Assembly: GCA_023412745.1 (NCBI GenBank) | Contig: JAEZBZ010000044.1 | Location: 1-22,236 of the forward strand | Origin: Pseudomonadota bacterium | GTDB taxonomy: Bacteria > Pseudomonadota > Alphaproteobacteria > Rhizobiales > Hyphomicrobiaceae | Reading direction: 5' to 3' | DNA: 22,236 nucleotides | Program-made: the position numbers and the translations under genes | Shown here: positions 1 through 8,153 of the stretch, piece after piece | How the letters are laid out: the number at the start of each line of letters is the position of its first letter | Numbering within the stretch: position 1 is the stretch's first letter | Notes under the pieces: model-generated | What the model was told of the DNA's origin: nothing | The model's input: the letters and a program-made list of their open reading frames with translations, nothing else | Database searches by the model: none

Positions 1-1
1 C

Positions 2-100
2 TACCCCGCGCCGATCCTCGACGTGACGGCCGTGTCGGTTAAGAACCTCGTGCAGAACTACGAGGCCGCGATCCGCACCGCAGCCGCGCTCGCTCAGTAG
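2..100 (+). CDS. nuoM: NADH-quinone oxidoreductase subunit M, C-terminal end (partial)
   Basis: Only the last 32 codons are present, in the frame starting at base 2 and ending with TAG at 98-100; the 5' part lies outside the window. The peptide begins YPAPILDVTAVSVKNLVQNY and resembles the C-terminal tail of alphaproteobacterial NuoM, with the 'YP.P.LDVT..SV..L...Y' pattern that follows the last membrane helix. NuoM is one of the three antiporter-like proton-pumping membrane subunits of respiratory complex I. The position 10 nt upstream of nuoN is the usual order at the end of a nuo operon. The call rests on this short tail plus context; the rest of the gene cannot be judged from here. Confidence 0.8.
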   Translation, partial: YPAPILDVTAVSVKNLVQNYEAAIRTAAALAQ

Positions 101-110
101 GAAGGGCCTG

Positions 111-1574
111 ATGGACACGAGCCTGATGCAAACCATCGCGCCGCTTTACCCCGAACTGGTCGTCGCCGTCGGTGCGATGATCCTGTTGGTCTACGGTGTG
201 TTCCGGCCTGAAAACGACGCCGAGGGCCGTGTGGTCGGCTGGCTATCGATCGGCGTAATTCTGCTGGCGGGACTGCTGATCCTGATGCAGCCGTCAGGCA
301 GCACAACGATGTTCGAAGGTGCGTTCGTTTCGGACGGCTTTGCCCGCGTTATGAAGCTGCTCGTGCTTGCTGGTTCGGCGGGTGCGATTCTGCTGGCGTT
401 CGATGATCTGTCCGACGTCAAGCAGATGAAGTTCGAGTATCCGATTTTAATCCTGCTTTCGACCGCCGGCATGATGATCATGGTGTCGGCGGGCGATCTC
501 ATCGCGCTGTATCTTGGCCTGGAAATGCAGAGCCTTGCCGCCTACGTGCTGGCCGCGTTCCGGCGTGACCAAGCCAAGTCGAGCGAAGCTGGCCTGAAGT
601 ACTTCGTGCTCGGCGCGTTGGCGTCCGGCATGCTGCTGTATGGCGCCTCGCTGGTCTATGGCTTCACCGGCTCGACCACCTTCAGCGTCATTGCGAAGGT
701 CGCAGGCAGCGTTCCGGCGACGGACAACCTCGGCCTGATCTTCGGCCTCGTGTTCGTGCTGGTCGGTCTGGCGTTCAAGATCTCGGCCGTGCCGTTCCAC
801 ATGTGGACGCCGGACGTCTACGAAGGCGCGCCGACCCCGGTCGTGGCGTTCTTTGCGTCGGCCATAAAGGTGGCGGCCGTGGCGCTGCTGGTGCGCCTGT
901 TGCTGACCGCGTTCTCCGGTTTCGAGGCACAGTGGAAGCAGATCGTGGTGTTCCTCTCGATCGCCTCGATGCTGCTTGGTGCGTTCGCCGCCATTGGCCA
1001 GCGCAACATCAAGCGCCTGATGGCCTATTCCTCGATCGGCCACGTCGGCTATGCGCTGGTGGCGCTGGCTGCCGCGTCGCAGGAAGGCACCCAGGGTATC
1101 GTGCTGTACATGGGCGTCTACCTGATCATGACGCTCGGCACCTTCGCCTGCATCCTGTCGATGCGCCGCGCTGACGGTCCGGTCGAAGACATCGATGAAC
1201 TCGCAGGTCTCGCCCAGAACAACCTGCCTATGGCGTTCGTGCTCGGCGTGCTGATGTTCTCGCTGGCCGGCATTCCGCCATTCGCCGGGTTCTTCGCGAA
1301 GTTCTATGTGTTCCTGGCGGCGATCAATGCGCAGCTCTACGCGCTGGCCGTGATCGGCGTACTGTCGAGCGCGGTTGCTGCCTACTACTATCTGCGTATC
1401 GTCAAGGTCATGTTCTTCGACGCGCCGAAGGAGAGCTTCCTGCCGATCCGGCCCAAGGCCGGGTTCGTGATGGCTCTGTCCTGCGCGATCGTCATCTTCG
1501 TGTTCATCGTGCCGTATCTGCCGACGCCCGTGCTCAACATGGCTGAGACTGCGGCGCGCACATTCCAGTACTGA
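111..1574 (+). CDS. nuoN: NADH-quinone oxidoreductase subunit N
   Basis: This is a 487-residue, very hydrophobic protein with about 14 predicted membrane helices, the normal length and shape for NuoN. NuoN is an antiporter-like proton-translocating subunit in the membrane arm of complex I, which couples NADH oxidation to quinone reduction. The family's charged residues are visible: Glu138 in LYLGLEMQ, Lys223 in FKISAVPFHMW, Lys253 in SAIKVAA and Lys397 in FFAKFY, matching the spacing of E133, K217, K247 and K395 in E. coli NuoN. The TPDVYEGAP motif (about 233-241) is typical. The chosen ATG follows a GGAAGGG ribosome-binding site; Met6 is a possible alternative start. The gene follows nuoM by 10 nt and precedes birA by 9 nt, so it is probably cotranscribed with both. 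Confidence 0.97.
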   Translation: MDTSLMQTIAPLYPELVVAVGAMILLVYGVFRPENDAEGRVVGWLSIGVILLAGLLILMQPSGSTTMFEGAFVSDGFARVMKLLVLAGSAGAILLAFDDLSDVKQMKFEYPILILLSTAGMMIMVSAGDLIALYLGLEMQSLAAYVLAAFRRDQAKSSEAGLKYFVLGALASGMLLYGASLVYGFTGSTTFSVIAKVAGSVPATDNLGLIFGLVFVLVGLAFKISAVPFHMWTPDVYEGAPTPVVAFFASAIKVAAVALLVRLLLTAFSGFEAQWKQIVVFLSIASMLLGAFAAIGQRNIKRLMAYSSIGHVGYALVALAAASQEGTQGIVLYMGVYLIMTLGTFACILSMRRADGPVEDIDELAGLAQNNLPMAFVLGVLMFSLAGIPPFAGFFAKFYVFLAAINAQLYALAVIGVLSSAVAAYYYLRIVKVMFFDAPKESFLPIRPKAGFVMALSCAIVIFVFIVPYLPTPVLNMAETAARTFQY

Positions 1575-1583
1575 CAGGAGCCG

Positions 1584-2399
1584 ATGCTGCAAGCCGTTCC
1601 ATCGCTTCCTCAAAGCATGCGGCTTCGCAGCCTCGACACCATCGACTCGACCAACGCCGAGGCGATGCGGCTCGCTGCTGCGGGTGAAACCGGGCCGCTG
1701 TGGATCACAGCCAAAGAGCAGACGGCTGGGCGCGGCCGCTCAGGCCGGGGCTGGACATCCGTTAAAGGCAATCTCTATTGCAGCCTGCTGACGCGGCTGG
1801 ATTGTCCCACCAGCGCCGTGCCGCAACTGTCGCTGCTGGCAGGTGTGGCTGTCGTCGATGCGCTCAAGGCCGCCGCAGCCCGGCAGGGATTTACGATCCC
1901 CGGGCTACGTCTCAAATGGCCGAATGATGTGCTGATCGGCAAGGCGAAGCTGGTCGGCATCCTGCCGGAAAGTTCGACGATTCCCGGCAGCTCCGGCTTT
2001 GTCGCGGTGATTGGCATCGGCATCAATTTGGCGGGCCAGCCATCCGCCATCGGCCGCGAGGTGACGCATCTGGCCGCTCACGGACCATCGGTCTCGCCGG
2101 AACTGGCGCTGGAACTGATCGCCCATGCCATGGACGACTGGTTCGCACGCTGGAATTGCGGCGGTGGCTTTGCCGAGGTGCGTGCGGCTTGGCTTGCGCG
2201 TGCTGGCGCGGTAGGAGAGGCTATCTCCGTCAATACCGGAGCGACCAAGGTCGAGGGCGATTTCGTCGAGATCGACGCGACTGGGGCTCTCATTCTCCGG
2301 GATCGGAATGGTATTCTGCAGTGCTTCACATATGGAGACGTGACGCTGAACACGCCCGCTATGTCGGGGGGAGACAGTCTTGGCGGAAGCGAAGCCTGA
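1584..2399 (+). CDS. birA: Biotin--[acetyl-CoA-carboxylase] ligase, catalytic-domain-only type
   Basis: This 271-residue protein belongs to the biotin protein ligase family, which makes biotinyl-5'-AMP and transfers biotin to the lysine of biotin carboxyl carrier domains (acetyl-CoA, propionyl-CoA and pyruvate carboxylases) in the cytoplasm. The biotin/ATP loop GRGRSGR is at residues 49-55, the KWPND motif at 111-115 and the KLVGIL strand with Lys122 shortly after; a small C-terminal domain covers about 215-260. The catalytic domain begins almost at residue 1, so the N-terminal winged helix of E. coli BirA is absent and the protein should not be an autonomous repressor. An AGGAG lies just upstream of the ATG. 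The stop overlaps the start of the RNase J gene by 20 nt, which suggests translational coupling. Confidence 0.93.
   Translation: MLQAVPSLPQSMRLRSLDTIDSTNAEAMRLAAAGETGPLWITAKEQTAGRGRSGRGWTSVKGNLYCSLLTRLDCPTSAVPQLSLLAGVAVVDALKAAAARQGFTIPGLRLKWPNDVLIGKAKLVGILPESSTIPGSSGFVAVIGIGINLAGQPSAIGREVTHLAAHGPSVSPELALELIAHAMDDWFARWNCGGGFAEVRAAWLARAGAVGEAISVNTGATKVEGDFVEIDATGALILRDRNGILQCFTYGDVTLNTPAMSGGDSLGGSEA
2366..2374 (+). promoter_or_regulatory. Ribosome-binding site fixing the TTG start of RNase J
   Basis: A G-rich GGGGGGAGA run ends 5 nt before TTG at 2380, inside the last codons of birA. The nearby ATG at 2361 is out of frame with the RNase J reading frame, so this site supports TTG 2380 as the real start. 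Confidence 0.6.
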
Positions 2400-4089
2400 A
2401 AACAGAGCTAGTCAACCGGGCGATGACGAACTCGTCTTCATGGCGCTCGGTGGTCTCGGCGAAATAGGCATGAACGTCTACCTGTACGGCATCGGGCCGG
2501 AACAGGCGCGCCGCTGGCTGATGGTCGATCTCGGTCTGACTTTTCCGGGAGAAGCCGAGCCGGGCGTCGATGTGGTGCTGCCGGATCTGCGCTTCATCGA
2601 GGAAGAGCGTTCGGCGCTTGCCGGCATCGTAGTGACGCACGCGCACGAGGATCACCTCGGTGCGATCGTCGACTTGTGGCCGCGTCTCGGCGTGCCGATC
2701 TACGCCACGCCGTTCACCGCCGGCATGCTGCGCTCGAAATTTCACGAGTTCGGCAACAAGGTGAAGCTGCCGATCACCGTTGTTGAAATGGGCTCTCGCT
2801 TCAATATCGGGCCGTTCGATGTCGAACTGGTGACGATGTCCCATTCAATCCCTGAGCCGAGCGGCGTCATCCTGCGCACGCCGCATGGCAATGTCTTTCA
2901 TACCGGCGATTGGAAGCTCGACCGCGAGCCGCTGATCGGCGGGCCGACCGACGAAGCGAAAATCCAGGCGCTCGGTGCGGAGGGTGTTCGCGCGCTGATC
3001 TGCGATTCCACCAACGCCTTCCGCGATGGCCGTTCGCCATCCGAGACCGAGGTCGCGGCATCGCTGACGCGGATCATCGGCAAAGCCAAGCGTCGCGTGG
3101 CCATTACGACGTTCGCTTCCAATGTCGCGCGAATCCGTGCGGCATCCGATGCGGCCAAGGCGACAGGACGCCAACTCGTCGTGGCGGGTAGGGCGCTGCA
3201 TCGCGTGATCCAGGTGGCGATGGATACCGGCTATCTGCCCGAGGATTTCAGCTATCTCGATCAGCAGCGCGCCAGTTATTTGGAGCGCGACCAGGTCTTG
3301 ATCCTGTGCACCGGCAGCCAGGGCGAGCCGCGCGCCGCCATGGCCCGCATCGCCGAGGACCAGCATCCGGATATTGAGCTCAGCCGTGGCGACACGGTGA
3401 TCTTTTCCTCGCGCACCATCCCCGGCAACGAAAAGACCGTCGGCAAGGTGCAGAACAATCTGGCTCTGCTCGGCGTCAACGTCATCACTGATGCCGATGC
3501 GCTGGTGCACGTCACCGGACATCCGCGCCGCGAAGAGCTGAAAGAGATGTACGGCTGGCTGAACCCGACAGTCGCCGTCCCGATGCACGGCGAGGCACGT
3601 CATCTGCGCGAGCACGCCGCGCTCGCCAGGGCCGCAGGCGTGCCGCATGTTCACGCCATAACCAGCGGTGACATGATCCGGCTGGGTCCCGATCCCGTTG
3701 GCATCGTCGATCAGGCACCGGTCGGCCGGCTGTATCGCGACGGGCATTTGATCGTACCGGCAGATGGTCCCGTGCGCGAACGGCGCCGGCTTTCGCATGT
3801 CGGCATCGTGGTGGTGGCGCTGACGCTCAACCGGCGCGGCGAGTTGCTGGCCGAGCCCGAACTGTCGCTGGATGGCATCCCGGCCGAGACAGCCGACGGG
3901 ATTCCGATGGAAGAAGTCGCCTATACGGCAGTCGATGGCACCATGCGCAGCCTGCCACCGGGCAAGCGCCGCGATGTCGAACTGGTGCGTGATGCCGTGC
4001 GCCGCGCCGTGCGTGCCGCGATCGATCTGACCTGGGGCAAGAAGCCGGTTGCCAAGGTGCTGATCTCGGTTGTTGATGGCAGGGATTGA
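2380..4089 (+). CDS. rnj: Ribonuclease J (metallo-beta-lactamase/beta-CASP family)
   Basis: This is a 569-residue protein of the usual RNase J length. RNase J is a zinc-dependent ribonuclease with 5'-3' exonuclease and endonuclease activity that acts in mRNA decay and rRNA maturation; in many alphaproteobacteria it coexists with RNase E. The N-terminal beta-lactamase domain carries H87-A-H89-E-D91-H92, preceded by the family's ALGGLGEIGMN entry strand (about 22-32) and followed by an HTGDWKLD motif with a metal-binding Asp. The beta-CASP domain occupies roughly 220-370, including CTGSQGEPRAAMARI and the VHVTGHPRREEL/PMHGEARHL motifs; a C-terminal domain ends the protein. Translation appears to start at TTG 2380, inside birA, behind a strong ribosome-binding site. 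No signal peptide is present. Confidence 0.94.
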   Translation: MAEAKPENRASQPGDDELVFMALGGLGEIGMNVYLYGIGPEQARRWLMVDLGLTFPGEAEPGVDVVLPDLRFIEEERSALAGIVVTHAHEDHLGAIVDLWPRLGVPIYATPFTAGMLRSKFHEFGNKVKLPITVVEMGSRFNIGPFDVELVTMSHSIPEPSGVILRTPHGNVFHTGDWKLDREPLIGGPTDEAKIQALGAEGVRALICDSTNAFRDGRSPSETEVAASLTRIIGKAKRRVAITTFASNVARIRAASDAAKATGRQLVVAGRALHRVIQVAMDTGYLPEDFSYLDQQRASYLERDQVLILCTGSQGEPRAAMARIAEDQHPDIELSRGDTVIFSSRTIPGNEKTVGKVQNNLALLGVNVITDADALVHVTGHPRREELKEMYGWLNPTVAVPMHGEARHLREHAALARAAGVPHVHAITSGDMIRLGPDPVGIVDQAPVGRLYRDGHLIVPADGPVRERRRLSHVGIVVVALTLNRRGELLAEPELSLDGIPAETADGIPMEEVAYTAVDGTMRSLPPGKRRDVELVRDAVRRAVRAAIDLTWGKKPVAKVLISVVDGRD

Positions 4090-4140
4090 GCCGGCAAACG
4101 GCTCCCGCGCAGCACGTCGCGCCAACATCGAGGAGGCATC

Positions 4141-4545
4141 ATGATCGGCCGCCTGAACCACGTCGCCATTGCCGTGAACGATCTCGCTGCCGCGTCGGCG
4201 ATCTATCGCGACACGCTCGGCGCAGAAGTCTCGCCGCCGGCCCCGCAGCCGGATCATGGCGTCACGGTGGTGTTCATCACGCTGCCGAATACCAAGATCG
4301 AGCTGCTTCAGCCGCTTGGGCCGGATTCGCCGATTGCGAAATTTCTGGAGCGCAATCCGGATGGTGGCATCCACCACATCTGCTACGAGGTTGATGACAT
4401 CATCGCCGCGCGGGATCAATTGAAGACCGGTGGCGCGCGCGTGCTCGGAACCGGCGAGCCCAAGATCGGCGCGCACGGCAAGCCAGTGCTGTTCCTTCAC
4501 CCGAAGGACTTTCTGGGCACGCTTGTCGAACTGGAACAGGCCTGA
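4141..4545 (+). CDS. mce: Methylmalonyl-CoA epimerase
   Basis: This 134-residue single-domain protein belongs to the vicinal-oxygen-chelate superfamily. Methylmalonyl-CoA epimerase interconverts (2S)- and (2R)-methylmalonyl-CoA, linking propionyl-CoA carboxylase to methylmalonyl-CoA mutase in propionate and odd-chain or branched-chain catabolism. The starting LNHVAIAV strand holds metal ligand His7; other candidate ligands are Gln57 in IELLQP, His78/His79 in GGIHHICYEV and Glu130 in GTLVELE. The length is normal for the family. The ATG follows an AGGAGG site at 4131-4136, 51 nt downstream of the RNase J stop. The downstream DUF1467 gene starts 13 nt after its stop, so the two are probably one transcript ending at the terminator near 4893. 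Neither carboxylase nor mutase genes are in the window. Confidence 0.93.
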   Translation: MIGRLNHVAIAVNDLAAASAIYRDTLGAEVSPPAPQPDHGVTVVFITLPNTKIELLQPLGPDSPIAKFLERNPDGGIHHICYEVDDIIAARDQLKTGGARVLGTGEPKIGAHGKPVLFLHPKDFLGTLVELEQA

Positions 4546-4558
4546 AAGGAGAGCGAGC

Positions 4559-4816
4559 ATGGGGATTACGCTGAGCCTGGCGCTCTACTTCATCATCTGG
4601 TGGACAGTCCTGTTTGCGGTGCTGCCGATCGGCGTCAGGACGCAGGACGAAGCGCGGGATATTGTACCGGGTACGCCCGAGAGCGCCCCCGCGGCGCCGC
4701 GTCTGGCGCGCATCTTCCTGCTCAACACGGCGGTCGCAACCGCGGTGTTCGCGGTGGTCTGGGTGGTGTTCACCTACAAGCTAATTCCGCTAGAAATTCT
4801 GCCCGGAATACGCTGA
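4559..4816 (+). CDS. DUF1467 family small membrane protein
   Basis: This is an 85-residue protein with two predicted membrane helices, about residues 3-25 (LSLALYFIIWWTVLFAVLP) and 51-74, joined by a short polar loop. The IIWWTVLFAVLPIGVRTQ segment is characteristic of the DUF1467 family found in alphaproteobacteria, usually just downstream of methylmalonyl-CoA epimerase as here. The start is set by an AAAGGAG site about 7 nt upstream; a longer reading frame extends back into mce but lacks such a site. The molecular function is unknown. The constant pairing with mce suggests a shared transcript more than a shared pathway. Confidence 0.85.
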   Translation: MGITLSLALYFIIWWTVLFAVLPIGVRTQDEARDIVPGTPESAPAAPRLARIFLLNTAVATAVFAVVWVVFTYKLIPLEILPGIR

Positions 4817-5385
4817 AGCGCGATGTCATCTAGCTGTCATCAAGGTCTGTCAGTAGCGGCGCCGTGGGCTGTAGGCCAGCCCAGAAAAACTGAAAGCAAG
4901 GTCTCCTTGTAAGGGGACCTTGCTTTTGATTTGCTCATATCATTCCGCTGATTTCTTGCACCGGCTACTCTGGCCATAACAAAGGCCGACGGGATTGCCG
5001 GTTTCCTGGCCGCAGGGCACGTGACCACAGGCGGCTCTCGTTTTCCCTTCCCTAGACTTGGGCGCACCGCCGGAGCTACTCCGGCATCACCCATACGTCG
5101 ACGGGCAGACGATACTCAACTCGCGGCGAACTGTCACGGTTTTCTGACGAAAAGTTTTGCAAAAAGAGTCTCTTTCCTAATCGTCAAGGATCGGCGGCTC
5201 CAATCTCTTCTACCTGTGGCTGAGCTGGGGAGTATCTGCGGGAGTTTCTGGCGCAGGATTGCCTCGCCCGTCAGATCGGGCTATCCCCCTTTGGCAGCCG
5301 CCGGTAATGCTGTTTTTTCCGCGCCGCTGCGCGATATGATTTCTGGCCGTTTAACCCACCCGTTAACGAACTCCGGTCCCCCGCC
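4817..5385. other. Non-coding interval between the DUF1467 gene and proS
   Basis: No convincing gene is seen in these 569 nt; reading frames here lack recognisable protein features or ribosome-binding sites. The stretch is visibly more AT-rich in places than its neighbours. It holds the strong terminator at 4893-4927, a small perfect stem-loop at 5069-5085 (GCCGGAG, 3-nt loop CTA, CTCCGGC), an A/T-rich patch at about 5148-5180, and a TTAA pair at 5351-5366. The promoter for proS must lie in the second half if proS is transcribed separately, but no clear -35/-10 pair could be assigned. No tRNA cloverleaf was recognised. Confidence 0.6.
4893..4933 (+). terminator. Rho-independent terminator after mce-DUF1467
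   Basis: The 5' arm AAAGCAAGGTCTCC (4893-4906) pairs with GGGGACCTTGCTTT (4913-4926) across the 6-nt loop TTGTAA, giving a 14-bp stem with one G-U pair, followed by TTTTGATTT. It lies 76 nt after the DUF1467 stop codon and separates that transcript from proS. On the minus strand the A-rich side also gives a U-containing tail, so it may be partly bidirectional. Confidence 0.88.
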
Positions 5386-6732
5386 ATGCGCCTCTCTCGC
5401 TATTTCCTGCCCTTGCTCCGTGAGACGCCGAAAGAGGCGGAGATCGTGTCGCACCAGCTCATGCTGCGCGCGGGCATGATCCGGCAATCCAGCGCCGGCA
5501 TCTATTCCTGGCTGCCGCTGGGCCTGCGCGCGCTGAACAAAATCGAGGGCATCGTCCGCGAGGAGCAGAACCGGGCCGGCGCTGTCGAAGTGCTGATGCC
5601 GACCATCCAGCCGGCCGACCTGTGGCGTGAGTCTGGCCGCTATGACGCTTACGGCAATGAGATGCTGCGCATCCAGGATCGCCATGACCGCGAGATGCTC
5701 TACGGCCCGACCAACGAGGAGCAGATCACGCAGATCTTCCGCGACAGCATCAAGAGCTACAAGGACCTGCCGCGCAATCTGTATCACATCCAGTGGAAGT
5801 TCCGGGACGAGATCCGGCCGCGGTTCGGCATCATGCGTGGCCGCGAGTTCCTGATGAAGGACGCCTATTCCTTCGACCTCACGCCCGAGGCCGGCCGTCG
5901 CGCCTACAACCGCATGTTCGCGGCCTACCTGCGCACGTTCGCACGCATGGGGCTGCAGTCAATTCCGATGGCTGCCGACACAGGTCCGATCGGCGGCGAC
6001 CTGAGCCACGAGTTCATCATCCTGGCGGATACCGGCGAGAGCCAGGTCTACTGCCACAAGGATCTCATCGAAGGCGCTATTCCGCCCGCCGACACCGACT
6101 TCGACGGAGACCTGTCGCCTATCGTCAAGGCGTGGACGTCGCTGTATGCCGCAACCGACGAGAAGCACGATGAAGCACGCTTCGATAGCGAAGTGCCCAA
6201 GGACAAGCAGGTCTCGGCGCGCGGTATCGAAGTCGGTCACATATTCTTCTTCGGCACCAAGTATTCCGAGCCGATGAACTGCCGTGTCCAGGGGCCGGAC
6301 GGTGGGCTGGTCACGCTGCAGATGGGCTCGTACGGTGTCGGCGTGTCGCGGCTTGTTGGCGCGATCATGGAAGCCTGTCACGACGATGCCGGAATCGTCT
6401 GGCCTGTACCGGTGGCGCCGTTCGAGGTTGGGCTGATCAACCTGAAGGCAGGTGACGCGGCCACGGACGAGGCGTGCGCCAGCCTCTATGAGAAGTTCGC
6501 CAACGCTGGCGTCGAGGTGCTTTACGATGACACCGATGAGCGTGCAGGCGGAAAGTTCGCGGCCATGGATCTGATCGGATTGCCATATCAGGTCATCGTG
6601 GGGCCCAAGGGGCTCAAGGGTGGCGAAGTGGAATTGAAGTTCCGCCAGAAGGGCGATCGCGAGGCGATCCCGCTCGACTCGGTGGTCAATCGCGTGGTCG
6701 ATCTCGTCAAACGGAATCGTGTGCTGGCCTGA
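5386..6732 (+). CDS. proS: Prolyl-tRNA synthetase, short form without full editing domain
   Basis: This 448-residue class II aminoacyl-tRNA synthetase charges tRNA-Pro with proline. The N-terminus MRLSRYFLPLLRETPKEAE and the following QLMLRAGMIRQSSAGIYSWLP segment are typical of bacterial ProRS. Motif 2 begins at F139-R-D-E-I-R-P-R with GREFLMKDAYSF after it; motif 3 is MGSYGVGVSRLVGA from residue 313; the anticodon-binding domain covers roughly 345-440. E. coli-type ProRS is about 570 residues because a ~180-residue INS editing domain sits between motifs 2 and 3. Here that interval is only about 150 residues in total, so INS is missing or vestigial, as known for alphaproteobacterial ProRS. 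Clearing of Ala-tRNA-Pro would then need a separate ProXp-ala/YbaK-like protein, not seen in this window. Confidence 0.96.
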   Translation: MRLSRYFLPLLRETPKEAEIVSHQLMLRAGMIRQSSAGIYSWLPLGLRALNKIEGIVREEQNRAGAVEVLMPTIQPADLWRESGRYDAYGNEMLRIQDRHDREMLYGPTNEEQITQIFRDSIKSYKDLPRNLYHIQWKFRDEIRPRFGIMRGREFLMKDAYSFDLTPEAGRRAYNRMFAAYLRTFARMGLQSIPMAADTGPIGGDLSHEFIILADTGESQVYCHKDLIEGAIPPADTDFDGDLSPIVKAWTSLYAATDEKHDEARFDSEVPKDKQVSARGIEVGHIFFFGTKYSEPMNCRVQGPDGGLVTLQMGSYGVGVSRLVGAIMEACHDDAGIVWPVPVAPFEVGLINLKAGDAATDEACASLYEKFANAGVEVLYDDTDERAGGKFAAMDLIGLPYQVIVGPKGLKGGEVELKFRQKGDREAIPLDSVVNRVVDLVKRNRVLA

Positions 6733-6865
6733 AGCGGGCTAGGCTCAGATCCACGCTCCCGCCTATGCGGTGGGCCGAGACGTGTTCTGGCGCTCCGCAT
6801 CCAGCGGGGCGCAGGCAGAGGGGGCAGAAGACGCGACGAGCGAACTTCTGAGGTCAGCACACCGG

Positions 6866-8140
6866 ATGAGCACGCAGATCGATACCCGGCCGTTCGCGCC
6901 ATTCGAGTGGATGTTGGCACTGCGTTACCTGCGCGCGCGGCGCAAGGAAGGTTTCATCTCGGTCATTGCCGGGTTCTCGTTCGTCGGCATCCTGCTCGGC
7001 GTCGCCACGCTGATCATCGTGATGGCTGTCATGAACGGCTTCCGCAATCAGTTGTTCGAAAAGATCCTCGGGCTCAACGGGCACGTCGTCGTCTACAAGA
7101 TGTCCGGTACCGGGCCGTTCAATGACTATCCTCAGCTTGCGCAACGTCTGGCGACGACTCCTGGCGTAAAAGCCGTAGTGCCGTTGATCGAGGGCCAGGT
7201 GATGCTGTCGTCGCCGACGCAGGCGCTTGGCGGTATCGTGCGTGGCATCACCGAGCAGGGATTGCAGGCTCTGCCGCTGGTCTCCAACAACGTCATTCTG
7301 GGAAGCCTCGACGGATTCGACGCCGGGGATGGCGTCGCCGTCGGCAGCCGGCTGGCGACCTCGCTTGGCTTGCAGCTCGGTGACTCCGTCACGCTCGTCA
7401 ATCCGCGTGGAACAACCACGCCGTTCGGCACGACGCCTCGCAGCAAGCCGTACCGGATTTCGGCCATCTTCGAGATGGGCATGGCGGAATACGACCGCAC
7501 CATGCTGTTCATGCCACTCCACGAAGCCAAGCGGTACTTCTCGCGCGGCGATCAGATCGACGTGCTGGAGATTATGGTCTCGGATCCGGAGCGCGTGGAT
7601 CAATACGTTGCCAATATGCGGCCGATCGCGGGGGGCGACTACGCCTTCACGGATTGGCGACAGCGAAATCAGACATTTTTCACCGTGCTCGAAGTCGAGC
7701 GAACCGTGATGTTCATCATCCTGTCGCTGATCGTGCTGGTGGCCGCGCTGAATATCATCTCCGGCCTGATGATGCTGGTGAAGGACAAGGGTCGCGATAT
7801 CGCGATTTTGCGAACGATGGGCGCGACCAAAGGTGCGGTGATGCGCGTGTTTCTCATCACCGGCGCTTCGATCGGCATTGTCGGCACCATCGCCGGCCTG
7901 ATCATCGGGGTCATCTTCTGTTGGAATATCGAGGCGATCCGGCAGTTCGTGCAGTGGTTGACCGGCACGACGCTGATGGACCCGGCGGTGTACTATCTGA
8001 CGCGACTGCCGGCCGACATCGACTTCGGTGAGACCGCCTTCATCGTGGTCATGGCGTTCGTGCTGTCGTTGCTCGCGACGCTGTATCCGTCGTGGCGGGC
8101 CTCCAGGCTCGATCCCGTTGAAGCGCTACGATACGAGTAA
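6866..8140 (+). CDS. lolC: Lipoprotein-releasing ABC transporter permease, LolC/LolE family
   Basis: This is a 424-residue inner-membrane permease of the LolC/E family. With LolD it extracts outer-membrane lipoproteins from the inner membrane and hands them to LolA. The N-terminal signature ALRYLRARRKEGFISVIAGF leads into the first membrane helix (about 32-58, ending in VMAVMNGF). A MacB-like periplasmic domain follows (about 60-280), then three helices near 290-315, 335-365 and 385-412; the cytoplasmic LMMLVKDKGRDIAILRTMGA loop is the NBD-coupling region. ATG 6866 was chosen because it matches the family N-terminus and has GAGG upstream, although the spacing is long; an in-frame ATG at 6770 would add 32 atypical residues. 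Only one permease gene is present, so it may act as a homodimer (LolF-like). Confidence 0.92.
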   Translation: MSTQIDTRPFAPFEWMLALRYLRARRKEGFISVIAGFSFVGILLGVATLIIVMAVMNGFRNQLFEKILGLNGHVVVYKMSGTGPFNDYPQLAQRLATTPGVKAVVPLIEGQVMLSSPTQALGGIVRGITEQGLQALPLVSNNVILGSLDGFDAGDGVAVGSRLATSLGLQLGDSVTLVNPRGTTTPFGTTPRSKPYRISAIFEMGMAEYDRTMLFMPLHEAKRYFSRGDQIDVLEIMVSDPERVDQYVANMRPIAGGDYAFTDWRQRNQTFFTVLEVERTVMFIILSLIVLVAALNIISGLMMLVKDKGRDIAILRTMGATKGAVMRVFLITGASIGIVGTIAGLIIGVIFCWNIEAIRQFVQWLTGTTLMDPAVYYLTRLPADIDFGETAFIVVMAFVLSLLATLYPSWRASRLDPVEALRYE

Positions 8141-8153
8141 TGGAATGCGGGAC

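Noticed and set aside
5299..5320. CAGC...GCTG followed by TTTTTT as a terminator before proS
   Set aside because: The stem is very short with a large loop, and termination just before proS makes little sense.
5351..5366. TTAA pair resembling a CtrA site upstream of proS
   Set aside because: The spacing between TTAA halves is 8 nt, not the 7 of the CtrA consensus, and proS is not a typical CtrA target.
5021..5479. A 152-codon plus-strand open frame spanning the gap and the start of proS
   Set aside because: It overlaps the conserved N-terminus of proS, has no ribosome-binding site and no recognisable domain; its composition looks like chance translation of GC-rich DNA.
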